This document shows positions 24,760-33,597 of a DNA stretch of 64,000 nucleotides, piece after piece; position 1 is the first letter of the stretch; each line of letters opens with the position of its first letter. The notes under the pieces were generated by a model. The model searched no databases. It was not told the origin of the DNA and saw only the letters and a list, made by a program, of their open reading frames with translations. The position numbers and the translations under genes are program-made. The stretch comes from an uncultured Lachnospiraceae bacterium (lineage in GTDB: Bacteria > Bacillota > Clostridia > Lachnospirales > Lachnospiraceae), in the NCBI GenBank assembly GCA_947630485.1, contig CANRHU010000003.1, positions 1-64,000 on the forward strand, read 5' to 3'.

Positions 24760-25041
24760 ATGCCGAACGGTCGCACAACGGCGTGCCCATATTACATAAC
24801 CCATAAGCAGGGGCGGGGAGGTTGGGACTACACGGTTACCTGCGAGAACATCAGGGAAAACATGGGGTTTGCAATGAGGACGCAGCTGCGGTTTGAGAGC
24901 CGGCAGGAACAGCATGATTACATGGATATATTCTGCTGTGACAGGGACAACTATGCTGCGTGCCCGTATTACCAGGCTGTGTATAATAAGGAAACCATGC
25001 AGTCAGAGGGCGTGGCTGGGAGACAAGGGGCGAAGAAATAA
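24760..25041 (+). CDS. Cys-containing early protein
   Basis: 93 aa with ACPYYITHKQ, YTVTCENI, FCCDRDNYAACPYYQAVYN; the repeated CPYY motifs and a paired CC suggest a small metal-binding fold. GGAGGGG at 24742-24748 fits ATG 24760. Function unknown. Confidence 0.6.
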   Translation: MPNGRTTACPYYITHKQGRGGWDYTVTCENIRENMGFAMRTQLRFESRQEQHDYMDIFCCDRDNYAACPYYQAVYNKETMQSEGVAGRQGAKK

Positions 25042-25137
25042 CTTAATTTTACGGCATATGCCGGAGACTGCGGATCGGGCGGATGCCCGATTAATTCTCT
25101 TGATAAACCATTTATCTTTACGACCGGAGGACAGGGG

Positions 25138-26040
25138 ATGTACTTGCTGAGTGTGACCAGGGCTGGCAGGACCATCGAGATCGAAAAATATTATACATAC
25201 CGCTTCGGGCCGAAGGGCGGGAAGAGGGGGAAGAGACGCAGGCCGATGACGGAGGTGCAGCGCCGGGCGAACAACCGGCAGGCGGAGAGGAAGCTGCGCC
25301 GGCTGGTGAATGCGAACTTCGGGCCGGGGGATCTGCATGTCGTGCTGAGCTATGCCAGAAAGAAGGGTGAACCATACCGGACACGGGAGGAGATGCGGAA
25401 GGATGCGGACAGTTTCCTGAGGAACCTGCGGAAGGCTTTCAGGAAGGCGGGCATGGTGCTGAAATATATCCATGTGATGGAGGTTGGTGAGAAGGGGGCG
25501 AGACACCACCACCTGATCATCAGCCACATTGATTCGCGGATCATCCAGGCATGCTGGGGTGGGCTGGGACGTGTGCTGATCTCGCCGCTGGACGGGTCAG
25601 GACAGTACCGGAAACTGGCGGAGTACCTGGTCAAGTATTCGAACAGGACGGTAGGGACGGATGCGGCTTTGATGGGAAAGCGGTGGAGCTGCAGCCGTAA
25701 CCTGACCAGGCCGGAACCGGAACGGACGGTGGTATCGGAGCGGAAATTCTTCCGGTCAGAGGCGAAGGTGCCGGCAGCACTGGCCGGGAAGTACTATGTG
25801 GATCAGGAGACGGTGGAGAAGGGCGTGTATGGTGACGGGTACGGGTATTTCAGGTACACGCTGGTGGAGTACGGGACCGGGAACGGAGCGGGACGGGAAA
25901 ACAGACTGATGGGCAGGCGGCAGGGCGCTGGTGGACGGCGTCCTGTCAGGCATGCGGAAAGGAGCGGAGATGGGAAAGACAAGGAACAAGTCGCTGAAGG
26001 AAAGGGTGGATCTGGCGGAAAGGAGGGCCGCGGACTGTGA
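25138..26040 (+). CDS. HUH-type Rep-like endonuclease
   Basis: 300 aa. The HUH signature is clear: KYIHVMEVGEKGARHHHLII with three His at residues 123-125, followed by AEYLVKYSNR at 162-171, where Tyr163 (or Tyr167) would be the strand-transfer tyrosine. The N-terminus is very basic (GPKGGKRGKRRRPMTEVQRR). Such proteins nick DNA and start rolling-circle replication. Similar genes are common at the end of the early region of gut Firmicutes prophages. GGAGG upstream of ATG 25138. The C-terminal 50 residues are a low-complexity Gly/Lys/Arg tail that overlaps the next gene. Confidence 0.75.
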   Translation: MYLLSVTRAGRTIEIEKYYTYRFGPKGGKRGKRRRPMTEVQRRANNRQAERKLRRLVNANFGPGDLHVVLSYARKKGEPYRTREEMRKDADSFLRNLRKAFRKAGMVLKYIHVMEVGEKGARHHHLIISHIDSRIIQACWGGLGRVLISPLDGSGQYRKLAEYLVKYSNRTVGTDAALMGKRWSCSRNLTRPEPERTVVSERKFFRSEAKVPAALAGKYYVDQETVEKGVYGDGYGYFRYTLVEYGTGNGAGRENRLMGRRQGAGGRRPVRHAERSGDGKDKEQVAEGKGGSGGKEGRGL

Positions 26041-26299
26041 GCGGAGGATGCGTGACATGCACCGGGAGATGAGACGGTGCAACGCGATATCAGACGGTTC
26101 GCAGATCCTGTGCAGCATCCTGGCCGGGATGATCGGCCCGGAATTCCATGTGTCGGAAGAGGCAGTGGAGGCTGGGAAACGGAATGAGTATGCCTGCCGG
26201 AGGAACAGCGACGGGACATATGACTTTTGCCGGAAGGATATTTTGGAGCTTAGGGGCGAGCTGGACGTCACGGTCGGGGAGGACATGCCGGACAGTTGA
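25970..26299 (+). CDS. Coiled-coil early protein
   Basis: 109 aa. The first half is a charged helix (ERVDLAERRAADCERRMRDM); the second half holds SDGSQILCSILAGMIGPEFH and a short acidic end. AAAGGAG precedes ATG 25970. It overlaps the Rep-like gene by 71 bp in another frame. Function unknown. Confidence 0.55.
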   Translation: MGKTRNKSLKERVDLAERRAADCERRMRDMHREMRRCNAISDGSQILCSILAGMIGPEFHVSEEAVEAGKRNEYACRRNSDGTYDFCRKDILELRGELDVTVGEDMPDS

Positions 26300-26456
26300 A
26301 CGTGTGCGCATGTGCGCATGCGCGCGCGGGAAAATGAGGGGAAGGGCATCTGCGGATGCTCTTTTTCTGTGCCGGGAACCGGACGGGACAGGACAGGGGG
26401 CGGATCCTGATGGTGCCGCGGTTGCACAGGTGCACTGGCTGGGGGTGGGGGAATCT

Positions 26457-27155
26457 TTGGCGTTGCGGTTATATGATTATATGCAGACAGGTGAGGTACA
26501 GGCTGGGATAGTTCGGGGGTGCAGGATGGGAGTGCAGAAATGGCAGCAGTGGGAGGAGCGGGAAGAGAACCGAGCCGTGCTGCAGGCCTGGAAGATGGCA
26601 GGGCTGAGCGATGAGGAGATCGCGAAGCGGATCGGCGTGAGCCGGTCAACATTGTCTGAGTGGAAGCGGAAGCATGAGGGGATCCGCGAGGCGCTGTCCA
26701 GCGGCCGGGAGTTTGCGGACCGTCTGGTGGAGAACAGCCTGTTCCGGCTGACGCAGGGCTATAAGGTGGAGGTCAGAAAGTCATACAAGCTGAAGAAGCC
26801 GGTGTATGACGATCAAGGGAAAAAGGTCGCGGATGAGGAAGTGCTTGCGACGGGGATTGACGATGAGTATGTGAAACCGGATGTGCGTGCGATGATCTTC
26901 TGGCTGCAGAACCGGAGACCGGAGGACTGGCGGAAGATGGAGGAGCAGGTCCAGGAGGAGGACACCAGGAGGATGGTGGTGCTTACACCGGCAGACGTGG
27001 AAAGGATGCGGGAATATGCCAACAGGAGCGGCAAAGACGGTAGTGCGGCAGAAATCACCGGCGCAGACGAAGAAAAGCCAGGGAACGCGGCCGAAGGCGC
27101 CGGCAGTACGGCCGAAGAAACGGGGGCAGGAGAGGGCGTGGAAGCCGCCCATTAA
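26457..27155 (+). CDS. terS: Terminase small subunit
   Basis: About 230 aa. An HTH of the TerS type (LSDEEIAKRIGVSRSTLSEWKRKH) is followed by the central helical oligomerisation region and a disordered Gly/Glu/Ala tail. TerS recognises the phage pac or cos site. The next gene is the large subunit, which overlaps it. The start is not certain: TTG 26457, ATG 26481 and ATG 26526 are in frame and none has a strong ribosome site; the frame is open back to 26148 but overlaps another gene there. Confidence 0.75.
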   Translation: MALRLYDYMQTGEVQAGIVRGCRMGVQKWQQWEEREENRAVLQAWKMAGLSDEEIAKRIGVSRSTLSEWKRKHEGIREALSSGREFADRLVENSLFRLTQGYKVEVRKSYKLKKPVYDDQGKKVADEEVLATGIDDEYVKPDVRAMIFWLQNRRPEDWRKMEEQVQEEDTRRMVVLTPADVERMREYANRSGKDGSAAEITGADEEKPGNAAEGAGSTAEETGAGEGVEAAH

Positions 27156-28605
27156 CCCGGAAAGCGTCCTGTGGATGCCGCAGCCGACGCAGGTTCTGAT
27201 GATGTCGCGACCGGAGTTCGAAGCGTTTTATGGCGGTGCGGCCGGAGGCGGGAAGTCGGATTTCCTGTTGGTTGAGGCGATGCGGCAGGTGGATGTGCCG
27301 TATTACCAGGGGATCATATTCCGGAAGACGGTGCCGGAGCTGGCAGACCTAATATCGAGGTCACAGATCCTGTATAAGGCGGCGTACCCGCGTGCGAAGT
27401 ATAATATCACGAAGATGGTATGGACATTCCCGAGCGGCGCAAAGATTTATTTCGGGCATATGCAGCATGCGAAGGACATGCTGAAATACCAGGGACGGCA
27501 TTTTGACTACATCGGTTTTGATGAGCTGACCCATTTCACGGAGGAGGAATACCTGTACCTGTTTTCCCGGTGCCGCTCCAGCGGTCCGGGACTTCGGAAT
27601 TATATCCGCTCCACGGGAAACCCGGGAGGTTTAGGGCATGCCTGGGTGAAGGCGCGGTTCGTGAGCGTGGCAAAGCCGGGGACGAAGGTTGTAAAGGAGA
27701 CGTCGGTAGATCTCCCGGACGGGACGAAGCTTAAAGTCTTCAGGGACAGGGTATTCATCCCGTCTTCGGTATATGACAACCAGGCGCTGCTGAGGAACTC
27801 TCCGGATTATGTCGCCAACCTTGCGATGCTGCCGGAGGCGGAGAAGCGGGCGTTGCTGTACGGGGACTGGGACAGCTTCAGCGGGCAGGTGTTCACAGAG
27901 TGGCGGAACGACCCGGAGAATTATGACACACAGCAGTGGACGCATGTGATCAACCCATTCCGGATCCCGTCAGGATGGATCATAGGGCGCAGTTATGATT
28001 TCGGTTACGCGAAACCGTTCTCCGTGGGGTGGTATGCGGTTGATTACAGCGGGTGTGTGTACCGGATCCGCGGCCTGTACGGGTGTAAGCCTGGGGAGGC
28101 GAACACGGGAATCATGGTCGACCCTGCGGAGCAGGCGAGGCAGATCCGCCAGATCGAGGAGACGGACGAGAACCTTAAGGGCAGGAAGATCGTGGGGATC
28201 GCGGATCCGTCTATCTTTGACGTATCACGCGGTGACTCGATCGCGGATATCATGGCCAGGCAGGGTGTGTACTGGTCTCCGGGTGACAATCACCGGATTG
28301 CAGGGAAGATGCAGTACCATTACCGGATGGCGTTCGGAAAGGACGGCCGGAGCATGTTCTATGTGTTTAACGTGGACAGCAACCGGGACTTCATCCGGAC
28401 GATCCCGTCGCTGGTGTACGACGAGAAGAATGTGGAGGACGTGGACACGAAGCAGGAGGACCATATCTACGATGAGTGCCGGTATTTCCTGATGGAGCAT
28501 ATAATCGCGCGGCGGGAAAACGTGGTGGAGCCGCCGCCGTTGGATGATCCGCTAGACCTGCATAAGGAGGAGCGGGAGAAGTATTACCGGGTGATCCGGA
28601 TATAG
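27016..28605 (+). CDS. terL: Terminase large subunit
   Basis: 529-aa packaging ATPase/nuclease. Walker A is AFYGGAAGGGKSDF at about residues 70-84, Walker B is YIGFDELTHF, the coupling segment RSTGNPGG follows, and the nuclease domain has YDFGYAKPF and VGIADPSIFDV, which supply acidic residues. The length is usual. Its start overlaps terS by 140 bp and GGAAAGGATG lies upstream; a later start is possible. It translocates DNA through the portal encoded next door. Confidence 0.92.
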   Translation: MPTGAAKTVVRQKSPAQTKKSQGTRPKAPAVRPKKRGQERAWKPPINPESVLWMPQPTQVLMMSRPEFEAFYGGAAGGGKSDFLLVEAMRQVDVPYYQGIIFRKTVPELADLISRSQILYKAAYPRAKYNITKMVWTFPSGAKIYFGHMQHAKDMLKYQGRHFDYIGFDELTHFTEEEYLYLFSRCRSSGPGLRNYIRSTGNPGGLGHAWVKARFVSVAKPGTKVVKETSVDLPDGTKLKVFRDRVFIPSSVYDNQALLRNSPDYVANLAMLPEAEKRALLYGDWDSFSGQVFTEWRNDPENYDTQQWTHVINPFRIPSGWIIGRSYDFGYAKPFSVGWYAVDYSGCVYRIRGLYGCKPGEANTGIMVDPAEQARQIRQIEETDENLKGRKIVGIADPSIFDVSRGDSIADIMARQGVYWSPGDNHRIAGKMQYHYRMAFGKDGRSMFYVFNVDSNRDFIRTIPSLVYDEKNVEDVDTKQEDHIYDECRYFLMEHIIARRENVVEPPPLDDPLDLHKEEREKYYRVIRI

Positions 28606-28624
28606 CAGGAAAGGAGAAGGAACG

Positions 28625-30787
28625 ATGGCAGCAGGGAAAAATAAAATGGCTGGAGCCAGAGGTACTTCCGGGGGAGAGCAGGAAGAGAGCCGAAGATGGC
28701 AAGAGGATATCAGAAGACAGAAAGAGTTGGAAGCCATGCGTGCGGCGGGCATTGAGAGAGCGGTTTATAGTCCGGGATATAATCCACTTGATGGGCCGGA
28801 GCTTATTCCGGTGCGGCCTAACCAGCCGGAGGGTGTGCAAGGCGGGGATGGGCTGCAGGCGGATCCCAGTGTGAGGATGCCGATCGGTGAGGACGAGATC
28901 CGGAAGGCAGAGGAAACCTTCAGGAAGTACAGGGCAGCGAAGGACGTTTACACCAGGAAGGTGGTGAATGCGGAGGAGTGGTGGAAGAACAACCACTGGG
29001 AGCGGTTTGCGAGCGATTCCAGCAACAGTAACGACCCGAGGCCGGTGAGTGCGTGGCTGTTCAACTCCGTTATCAACAAGCACGCGGATTTTATGGACAA
29101 CATGCCATGCCCGGCGATCCTGCCGCGGGAGGAGTCTGACAAGGGGACGGCGGAGCTCCTGACGCAGGTAGTGCCGAAGATCCTGGAACAGAACCATTTT
29201 GAGGAAGTGTATTCGGCGTGCAGCTGGGACAAGCCAAAGACCGGGACGGGGATCTACGGCGTTTTCTGGGATCAGGACAAGGAGAACGGGCTTGGTGACA
29301 TTGAAATCCGCCAGGTGGACGTGATCAACCTGTTCTGGCAGCCTGGGATTGAGGACATCCAGAAAAGCCGGAACCTGTTCAGTGTGGATCTGGTTGACCG
29401 GGATGTCCTGACGGAGCAGTACCCGGAGCTGGAAGGGGAGATCGGGAGGACAGCGCTTCTGTACCAGCCGGAATATATTTATGACACGCATATCGATACG
29501 TCGGACAAGGTGCAGGTGATTGACTGGTACTACAAGAAGACGGTGTGGACGGAGGTTGCCGGCGCGCCGGTGAGGCGGCAGGTGCTGCATTACTGCAAAT
29601 TCATCCCGGGGCATGTGCTTTTTTCCAGTGAAAATGAGCATGCGGCGGATCCCAGGAAGTATGCGGAAGGGTGGTACAGTGATGGGAAATACCCGTTTGT
29701 GTTCGACCGGCTGTTCCCGGAAAAGGGTATGCCGGTAGGGTTTGGGTATATCGAGATCATGGTAAATCCGCAGGAGTACGTGGACAAGCTGGATCAGATC
29801 ATCCTGAAGCACGCGAACCTGCAGAGGCCGCGGTATTTCGCGACACCGACGAGCGGCGTGAACCTGACGGACTTTGCGGATCTTTCGAAGGATATCGTGG
29901 AAGTGACCGGAAAGGTAGGAGAGGATGACCTGCGTCAGATTAAGCCGCCGCAGATGTCAGACGTGGTGCTGGAAGCGAGAACCATGAAGATCGATGAGAT
30001 CAAGGAGACCAGCGGGAACCGTGATTTCTCGCAGGGATCCACTACTTCCGGCGTGACCGCGGCGTCGGCGATCGCGGCTTTGCAGGAGGCAGGTTCGAAG
30101 CTGAGCCGCGATATGATCAAGGGGACATATACAGCATTCGGTGAAATGGTGACGATGCTGATCGAGCGGATGCGGCAGTTTTATACCCTGCCCAGGTGTT
30201 ACCGGATCACGGAACCGAACGGTGCAGAGAGATTCGTGACGATGGATAATGGGGTATTGGGCGGGCCGGCAGTCGGAATGGAAGGCGGCGTACCGTTAGC
30301 AGCAGGGGAAAACGACCTGAAGGAGCGGAGACCGATATTTGATATATCGGTATCGGCGCAGAAGGCGAGCCCGTACAGCCGGATCGCGAACAATGAGCTT
30401 GCGAAGGAACTGTATGGTATGGGCGTGTTCGCACCTGAGAACGCGGACCAGGCGATGGCGGTTCTTGAAATGATGGACTTTGACAAGAAGCCGGAGGTCA
30501 TGAAAAAGGTCAGCGGGAATGGGACGATGTACCAGAGGATGCAGCAGATGGCGTCGGCAATGCAGCAGATGGCGGCAGTGATCGCACGTTCGACGGGGGA
30601 TACCCGGCTCCTGGAAGCAGTGCCGCAGTTTGCGGCAATGGCGTCGCCGGAGGGGCGGCCGCAGCAGGTGGGTGCGGTCCCGGAAGGGGATATGAAGGTG
30701 AACAGCCTGGGGGAGGCGGCAGCACCGGGGGGCAATGCAGCGGAGCAGGCCAGGCAGAGGGTCAGGGACTCGACGGAGGTGAAGTGA
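28625..30787 (+). CDS. Portal protein (podovirus type)
   Basis: 720-aa portal. The body carries AEEWWKNNHWERF, PVSAWLFNSVINKHADFMDN and the long helical region of large podovirus portals, with C-terminal QQMASAMQQMAAVIA and a disordered tail. A dodecameric portal is the DNA entry channel of the head. The length exceeds siphovirus portals and is compatible with P22-like short-tailed phages. AAAGGAG precedes ATG 28625, directly after terL. Confidence 0.87.
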   Translation: MAAGKNKMAGARGTSGGEQEESRRWQEDIRRQKELEAMRAAGIERAVYSPGYNPLDGPELIPVRPNQPEGVQGGDGLQADPSVRMPIGEDEIRKAEETFRKYRAAKDVYTRKVVNAEEWWKNNHWERFASDSSNSNDPRPVSAWLFNSVINKHADFMDNMPCPAILPREESDKGTAELLTQVVPKILEQNHFEEVYSACSWDKPKTGTGIYGVFWDQDKENGLGDIEIRQVDVINLFWQPGIEDIQKSRNLFSVDLVDRDVLTEQYPELEGEIGRTALLYQPEYIYDTHIDTSDKVQVIDWYYKKTVWTEVAGAPVRRQVLHYCKFIPGHVLFSSENEHAADPRKYAEGWYSDGKYPFVFDRLFPEKGMPVGFGYIEIMVNPQEYVDKLDQIILKHANLQRPRYFATPTSGVNLTDFADLSKDIVEVTGKVGEDDLRQIKPPQMSDVVLEARTMKIDEIKETSGNRDFSQGSTTSGVTAASAIAALQEAGSKLSRDMIKGTYTAFGEMVTMLIERMRQFYTLPRCYRITEPNGAERFVTMDNGVLGGPAVGMEGGVPLAAGENDLKERRPIFDISVSAQKASPYSRIANNELAKELYGMGVFAPENADQAMAVLEMMDFDKKPEVMKKVSGNGTMYQRMQQMASAMQQMAAVIARSTGDTRLLEAVPQFAAMASPEGRPQQVGAVPEGDMKVNSLGEAAAPGGNAAEQARQRVRDSTEVK

Positions 30788-30788
30788 G

Positions 30789-31193
30789 ATGATACAGGTG
30801 AAGATGTGCAGAAGAAACCGGGATATGGTATTTTCAGTTATTGGGCATGCCGGATATTCGCAGGCAGAAGGCCTGCCGGCAGGATGCGACATCGTATGTG
30901 CGGCGGCTTCCATACTGGCGGACACATTTCTGGAGAGGATGTATGAGCTTCGTGAGAAAGGAAGTGTGGCTGTTGCTGACGTGAAGCGGGAGGATGGGTG
31001 TGTCAGAATGTGTGTGCGTGAGGAGCCCCGGCCGGAGGTAACGGAGTTTGCCGGGACTGTGCGGACGGTCGCCGCGGGGTATGCGCTTCTGGCGGACCGC
31101 TATCCGCAATATGTCCGCCTGGAGGCGGACGGATGGGTGCTGGGAGCGACAGATCCGGGGGGTGGGGGAGATCTGTTGCAATCCCTGGTATAG
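30789..31193 (+). CDS. prp: Prp-family cysteine protease
   Basis: 134-aa protein of the Prp family, the protease that removes the N-terminal extension of ribosomal protein L27 in Firmicutes. The catalytic motifs are GHAGY (His20) and DIVCAAAS (Cys37), separated by five more residues than in the Staphylococcus enzyme. Host Prp is known to cleave capsid and scaffold of phage 80alpha; here the phage carries its own copy between portal and scaffold. Both of those following proteins start with an L27-like motif. GGAGGTGA ribosome site; starts 1 bp after the portal stop. Confidence 0.9.
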   Translation: MIQVKMCRRNRDMVFSVIGHAGYSQAEGLPAGCDIVCAAASILADTFLERMYELREKGSVAVADVKREDGCVRMCVREEPRPEVTEFAGTVRTVAAGYALLADRYPQYVRLEADGWVLGATDPGGGGDLLQSLV

Positions 31194-31227
31194 TATGGGT
31201 AATGGCAAAGAAAAGGAGGATGTGCCA

Positions 31228-32166
31228 ATGAGAAGGAAGTATGTGTTGTTGGATCTGCAGATCTTCGACGGCGCGGCTGGCGGGGACGGAGGTGCAGCAG
31301 GGGCAGCGGGAAGCGGTGCCGGAGCACCCGGAGACGGTGCCGGGGCGGATGGGCAGGGCAGCGGACAGGATGGGTCGGCTGACGGGGAACCGCCCGGTAC
31401 GGAAGGTAAGGAAGGTACGGAGGGTTCTGACAAACCGGTGAAGAAGACGGCGGGGCAGCTGCAGAAGGAATTTGACGCGCTGGTGGGAGGCGAGTACCGG
31501 CAGCAGTTCCTGGGAGCAGTGCAAGGGATCCTTTCCAGGAGTGAGCAGGCCGCGCGGCAGCTGAGGGATCAGGCGGCAGAAGTGAAGCCGCTGCTGGATC
31601 TGCTGGGCGAGAGATATGGTGTGAAGTCTGGGAAGGTGGCTGACCTGGTGGCTGCGATCGATGCGGACAGTGAATTTTTTGAAGCGGCTGCGATGCGTGA
31701 AGGCCTGTCTGTGGAGCAGTACAGGCGGATGCTCAAGATGCGTGCGGAGAACAGTGCCTTGAAGGAGGCGCAGCAACGTGCGGAACAGGTCCGCCAGAGG
31801 GACGATGCATGGAAGCGCTGGGATGCTGAGGCAGAGATTTGCCGGCAGCAGTTCCCGGGGTTTGACATGCGGACGGAATGCATGGATCCAAAGTTTGTGG
31901 ATTTGCTGGGTGCGGGGATTGACGTGGTGACGGCCTACAAGGCGGTCCACCATGATGAGCTCGTTGACACGGCGGTGGCACAGGCGCGGACGGACACCAA
32001 AAAGCAGGTGGCGGACACGATCCGGTCGGGCGCGGGTCGGCCAAGGGAGAACCAGATGGGCGGACAGGGCGCGTCTGACGGGAAGTTGGACGTTGCGAAC
32101 ATGTCAGAGGCTCAGTTTGAGGAACTGCTCAGGAGGGCGAAGAGGGGCGAGACGATCTCGCTGTAG
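31228..32166 (+). CDS. Scaffolding protein with a Prp-like cleavage motif
   Basis: 312-aa protein, highly charged and helical (LRDQAAEVKPLLDLLGERYG, RMLKMRAENSALKEAQQRAEQ), with a Gly/Ala/Asp-rich segment at residues 20-70. This is the character of a head scaffolding protein, and it lies just before the capsid gene. The first residues MRRKYVLLDLQIFDGA match the L27-type Prp site (L-x-L-Q-x-F). ATG 31228 has AAAAGGAGG upstream, so the motif is at the true N-terminus. Confidence 0.82.
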   Translation: MRRKYVLLDLQIFDGAAGGDGGAAGAAGSGAGAPGDGAGADGQGSGQDGSADGEPPGTEGKEGTEGSDKPVKKTAGQLQKEFDALVGGEYRQQFLGAVQGILSRSEQAARQLRDQAAEVKPLLDLLGERYGVKSGKVADLVAAIDADSEFFEAAAMREGLSVEQYRRMLKMRAENSALKEAQQRAEQVRQRDDAWKRWDAEAEICRQQFPGFDMRTECMDPKFVDLLGAGIDVVTAYKAVHHDELVDTAVAQARTDTKKQVADTIRSGAGRPRENQMGGQGASDGKLDVANMSEAQFEELLRRAKRGETISL

Positions 32167-32240
32167 GAGGACAGGTAAAAATACAGCCGTAAGACTGTAG
32201 AACCGGCCGGAAGCCGGAATGAAAGGAGAGGAAAGAGAGA

Positions 32241-33230
32241 ATGAAGAAATTACTGTTTCTGGTCCTGAGCCTGCGAACTTTTGATAATACGCAGACGACC
32301 GGGACGAAGGATTTAAGTGCGGAGATGAAAACGTTCTATGACCGTAACCTGATCAAGAACGCGGAGCCGGAGCTGGTGCATGACCAGTTTGCACAGACCC
32401 GGAATATCCCGAAGAACGGTGGCAAAAAGATTGAGTTCCGGAAGTATGATTCGCTTCCGAAGGCTACGACACCGCTGACCGAGGGCGTCACACCTGCAGG
32501 GCGGTCCCTGAAAGTGACTACGGTGGAGGCGGAAGTGAAGCAGTATGGTGATTATGTGGAGCTGTCGGACGTATTGCTCCTGACGGCCATTGACAAAAAT
32601 ATCGTAGAGGCGACGGAGCTGCTGGGCGGTCAGGCCGGGCGGACCCTGGACACGATCTCCAGGGAGTTCATGGTTGCCGGCACCAACGTGATCTATGGGG
32701 ATGGGTCTGTGGAAAGCCGCGAGGAGATCACGGAGGACATGAAACTGACTTCTCTGCTGGTCAAAAAGGCGGCGCGGTTCCTGAAGACGCAGAACACCAG
32801 GAAGTTGAACGGGAGCTTCTGGGCGATCATCCATCCGGACTGTTCTTTTGACTTGACGAACGATGAACAATTCATTGGTGTCGTGAAGTATAAGAACCCG
32901 GAGCGGATATACAAGGGCGAGATCGGTGAGCTGCATAACGTCCGGTTTGTGGAGACCACGGAGGCGAAGAAGTTCGCCAGCGCCGGTTCGGGAGGCATTG
33001 ATGTCTATGCTACTTTGATTGGCGGGGCAGATGCGTATGCGACGACGACAGTAGAAGGCGGAGGACTGGAGACAATCATTAAACAGCTGGGCAGCGCCGG
33101 GACTTCCGACCCGTTGAACCAGAGGGCGACAGTGGGCTGGAAGGCACTGAAGACGACGGAGATCCTGTCGCAGCAGTATATGGTGCGTGTGGAGACGGCG
33201 TCGACATTCAACGACCATCAGGCGAATTAA
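32241..33230 (+). CDS. Major capsid protein (N4-gp56 family)
   Basis: 329-aa capsid protein. Family features are KKIEFRKYDSLPKATTPLTEGVTPAG, YVELSDVLLLTAIDKN and the C-terminal WKALKTTEILSQQYMVRVE. The N-terminus MKKLLFLVLSLRTFDNTQTT has the same L-x-L-x-x-F spacing as the scaffold and L27 motif and precedes what is usually the start of the mature protein in this family. GAAAGGAGAGG precedes ATG 32241. It would form the head shell. Confidence 0.9.
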   Translation: MKKLLFLVLSLRTFDNTQTTGTKDLSAEMKTFYDRNLIKNAEPELVHDQFAQTRNIPKNGGKKIEFRKYDSLPKATTPLTEGVTPAGRSLKVTTVEAEVKQYGDYVELSDVLLLTAIDKNIVEATELLGGQAGRTLDTISREFMVAGTNVIYGDGSVESREEITEDMKLTSLLVKKAARFLKTQNTRKLNGSFWAIIHPDCSFDLTNDEQFIGVVKYKNPERIYKGEIGELHNVRFVETTEAKKFASAGSGGIDVYATLIGGADAYATTTVEGGGLETIIKQLGSAGTSDPLNQRATVGWKALKTTEILSQQYMVRVETASTFNDHQAN

Positions 33231-33243
33231 GGAGGTATCGTAA

Positions 33244-33582
33244 ATGAGCGAGAAGAAGAATGACAGTATGAAGGAAAGCGGACAGAAAATGGAGGACGCG
33301 GTGAAGGCAGCAGTCGCGGAAGATACTGCGGCGAAAGCGCCGGAAGTGGAAAAAGCCGCACGGAAAAAGCGTAAAACAGTGAAATTCCAACTGTTTAAAG
33401 ACAATGACAAGTACAAGGGTGACCTGTTTGTGGGCGTCAATGGTGTTGGATACCTGCTTAAGAGGGGAGTTCCGCTGGATCTGCCAGTAGGCGTCTACAA
33501 TGCCGTACGCAATTCCGGGGAGCAGCTGCAGATGGCGCAGGACCTGTCGGACGAGCTGGAGTACAGTGACGAGAATAAGTAA
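33244..33582 (+). CDS. Small head-associated protein
   Basis: 112 aa. A charged helical N-terminus with Ala/Lys-rich sequence is followed by a compact domain (TVKFQLFKDNDKYKGDLFVGVNG). The place after the capsid gene suggests a decoration or head-completion protein; no family recognised. AAGGAGG upstream. Confidence 0.6.
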   Translation: MSEKKNDSMKESGQKMEDAVKAAVAEDTAAKAPEVEKAARKKRKTVKFQLFKDNDKYKGDLFVGVNGVGYLLKRGVPLDLPVGVYNAVRNSGEQLQMAQDLSDELEYSDENK

Positions 33583-33597
33583 GGGAGGATTTAAGGG

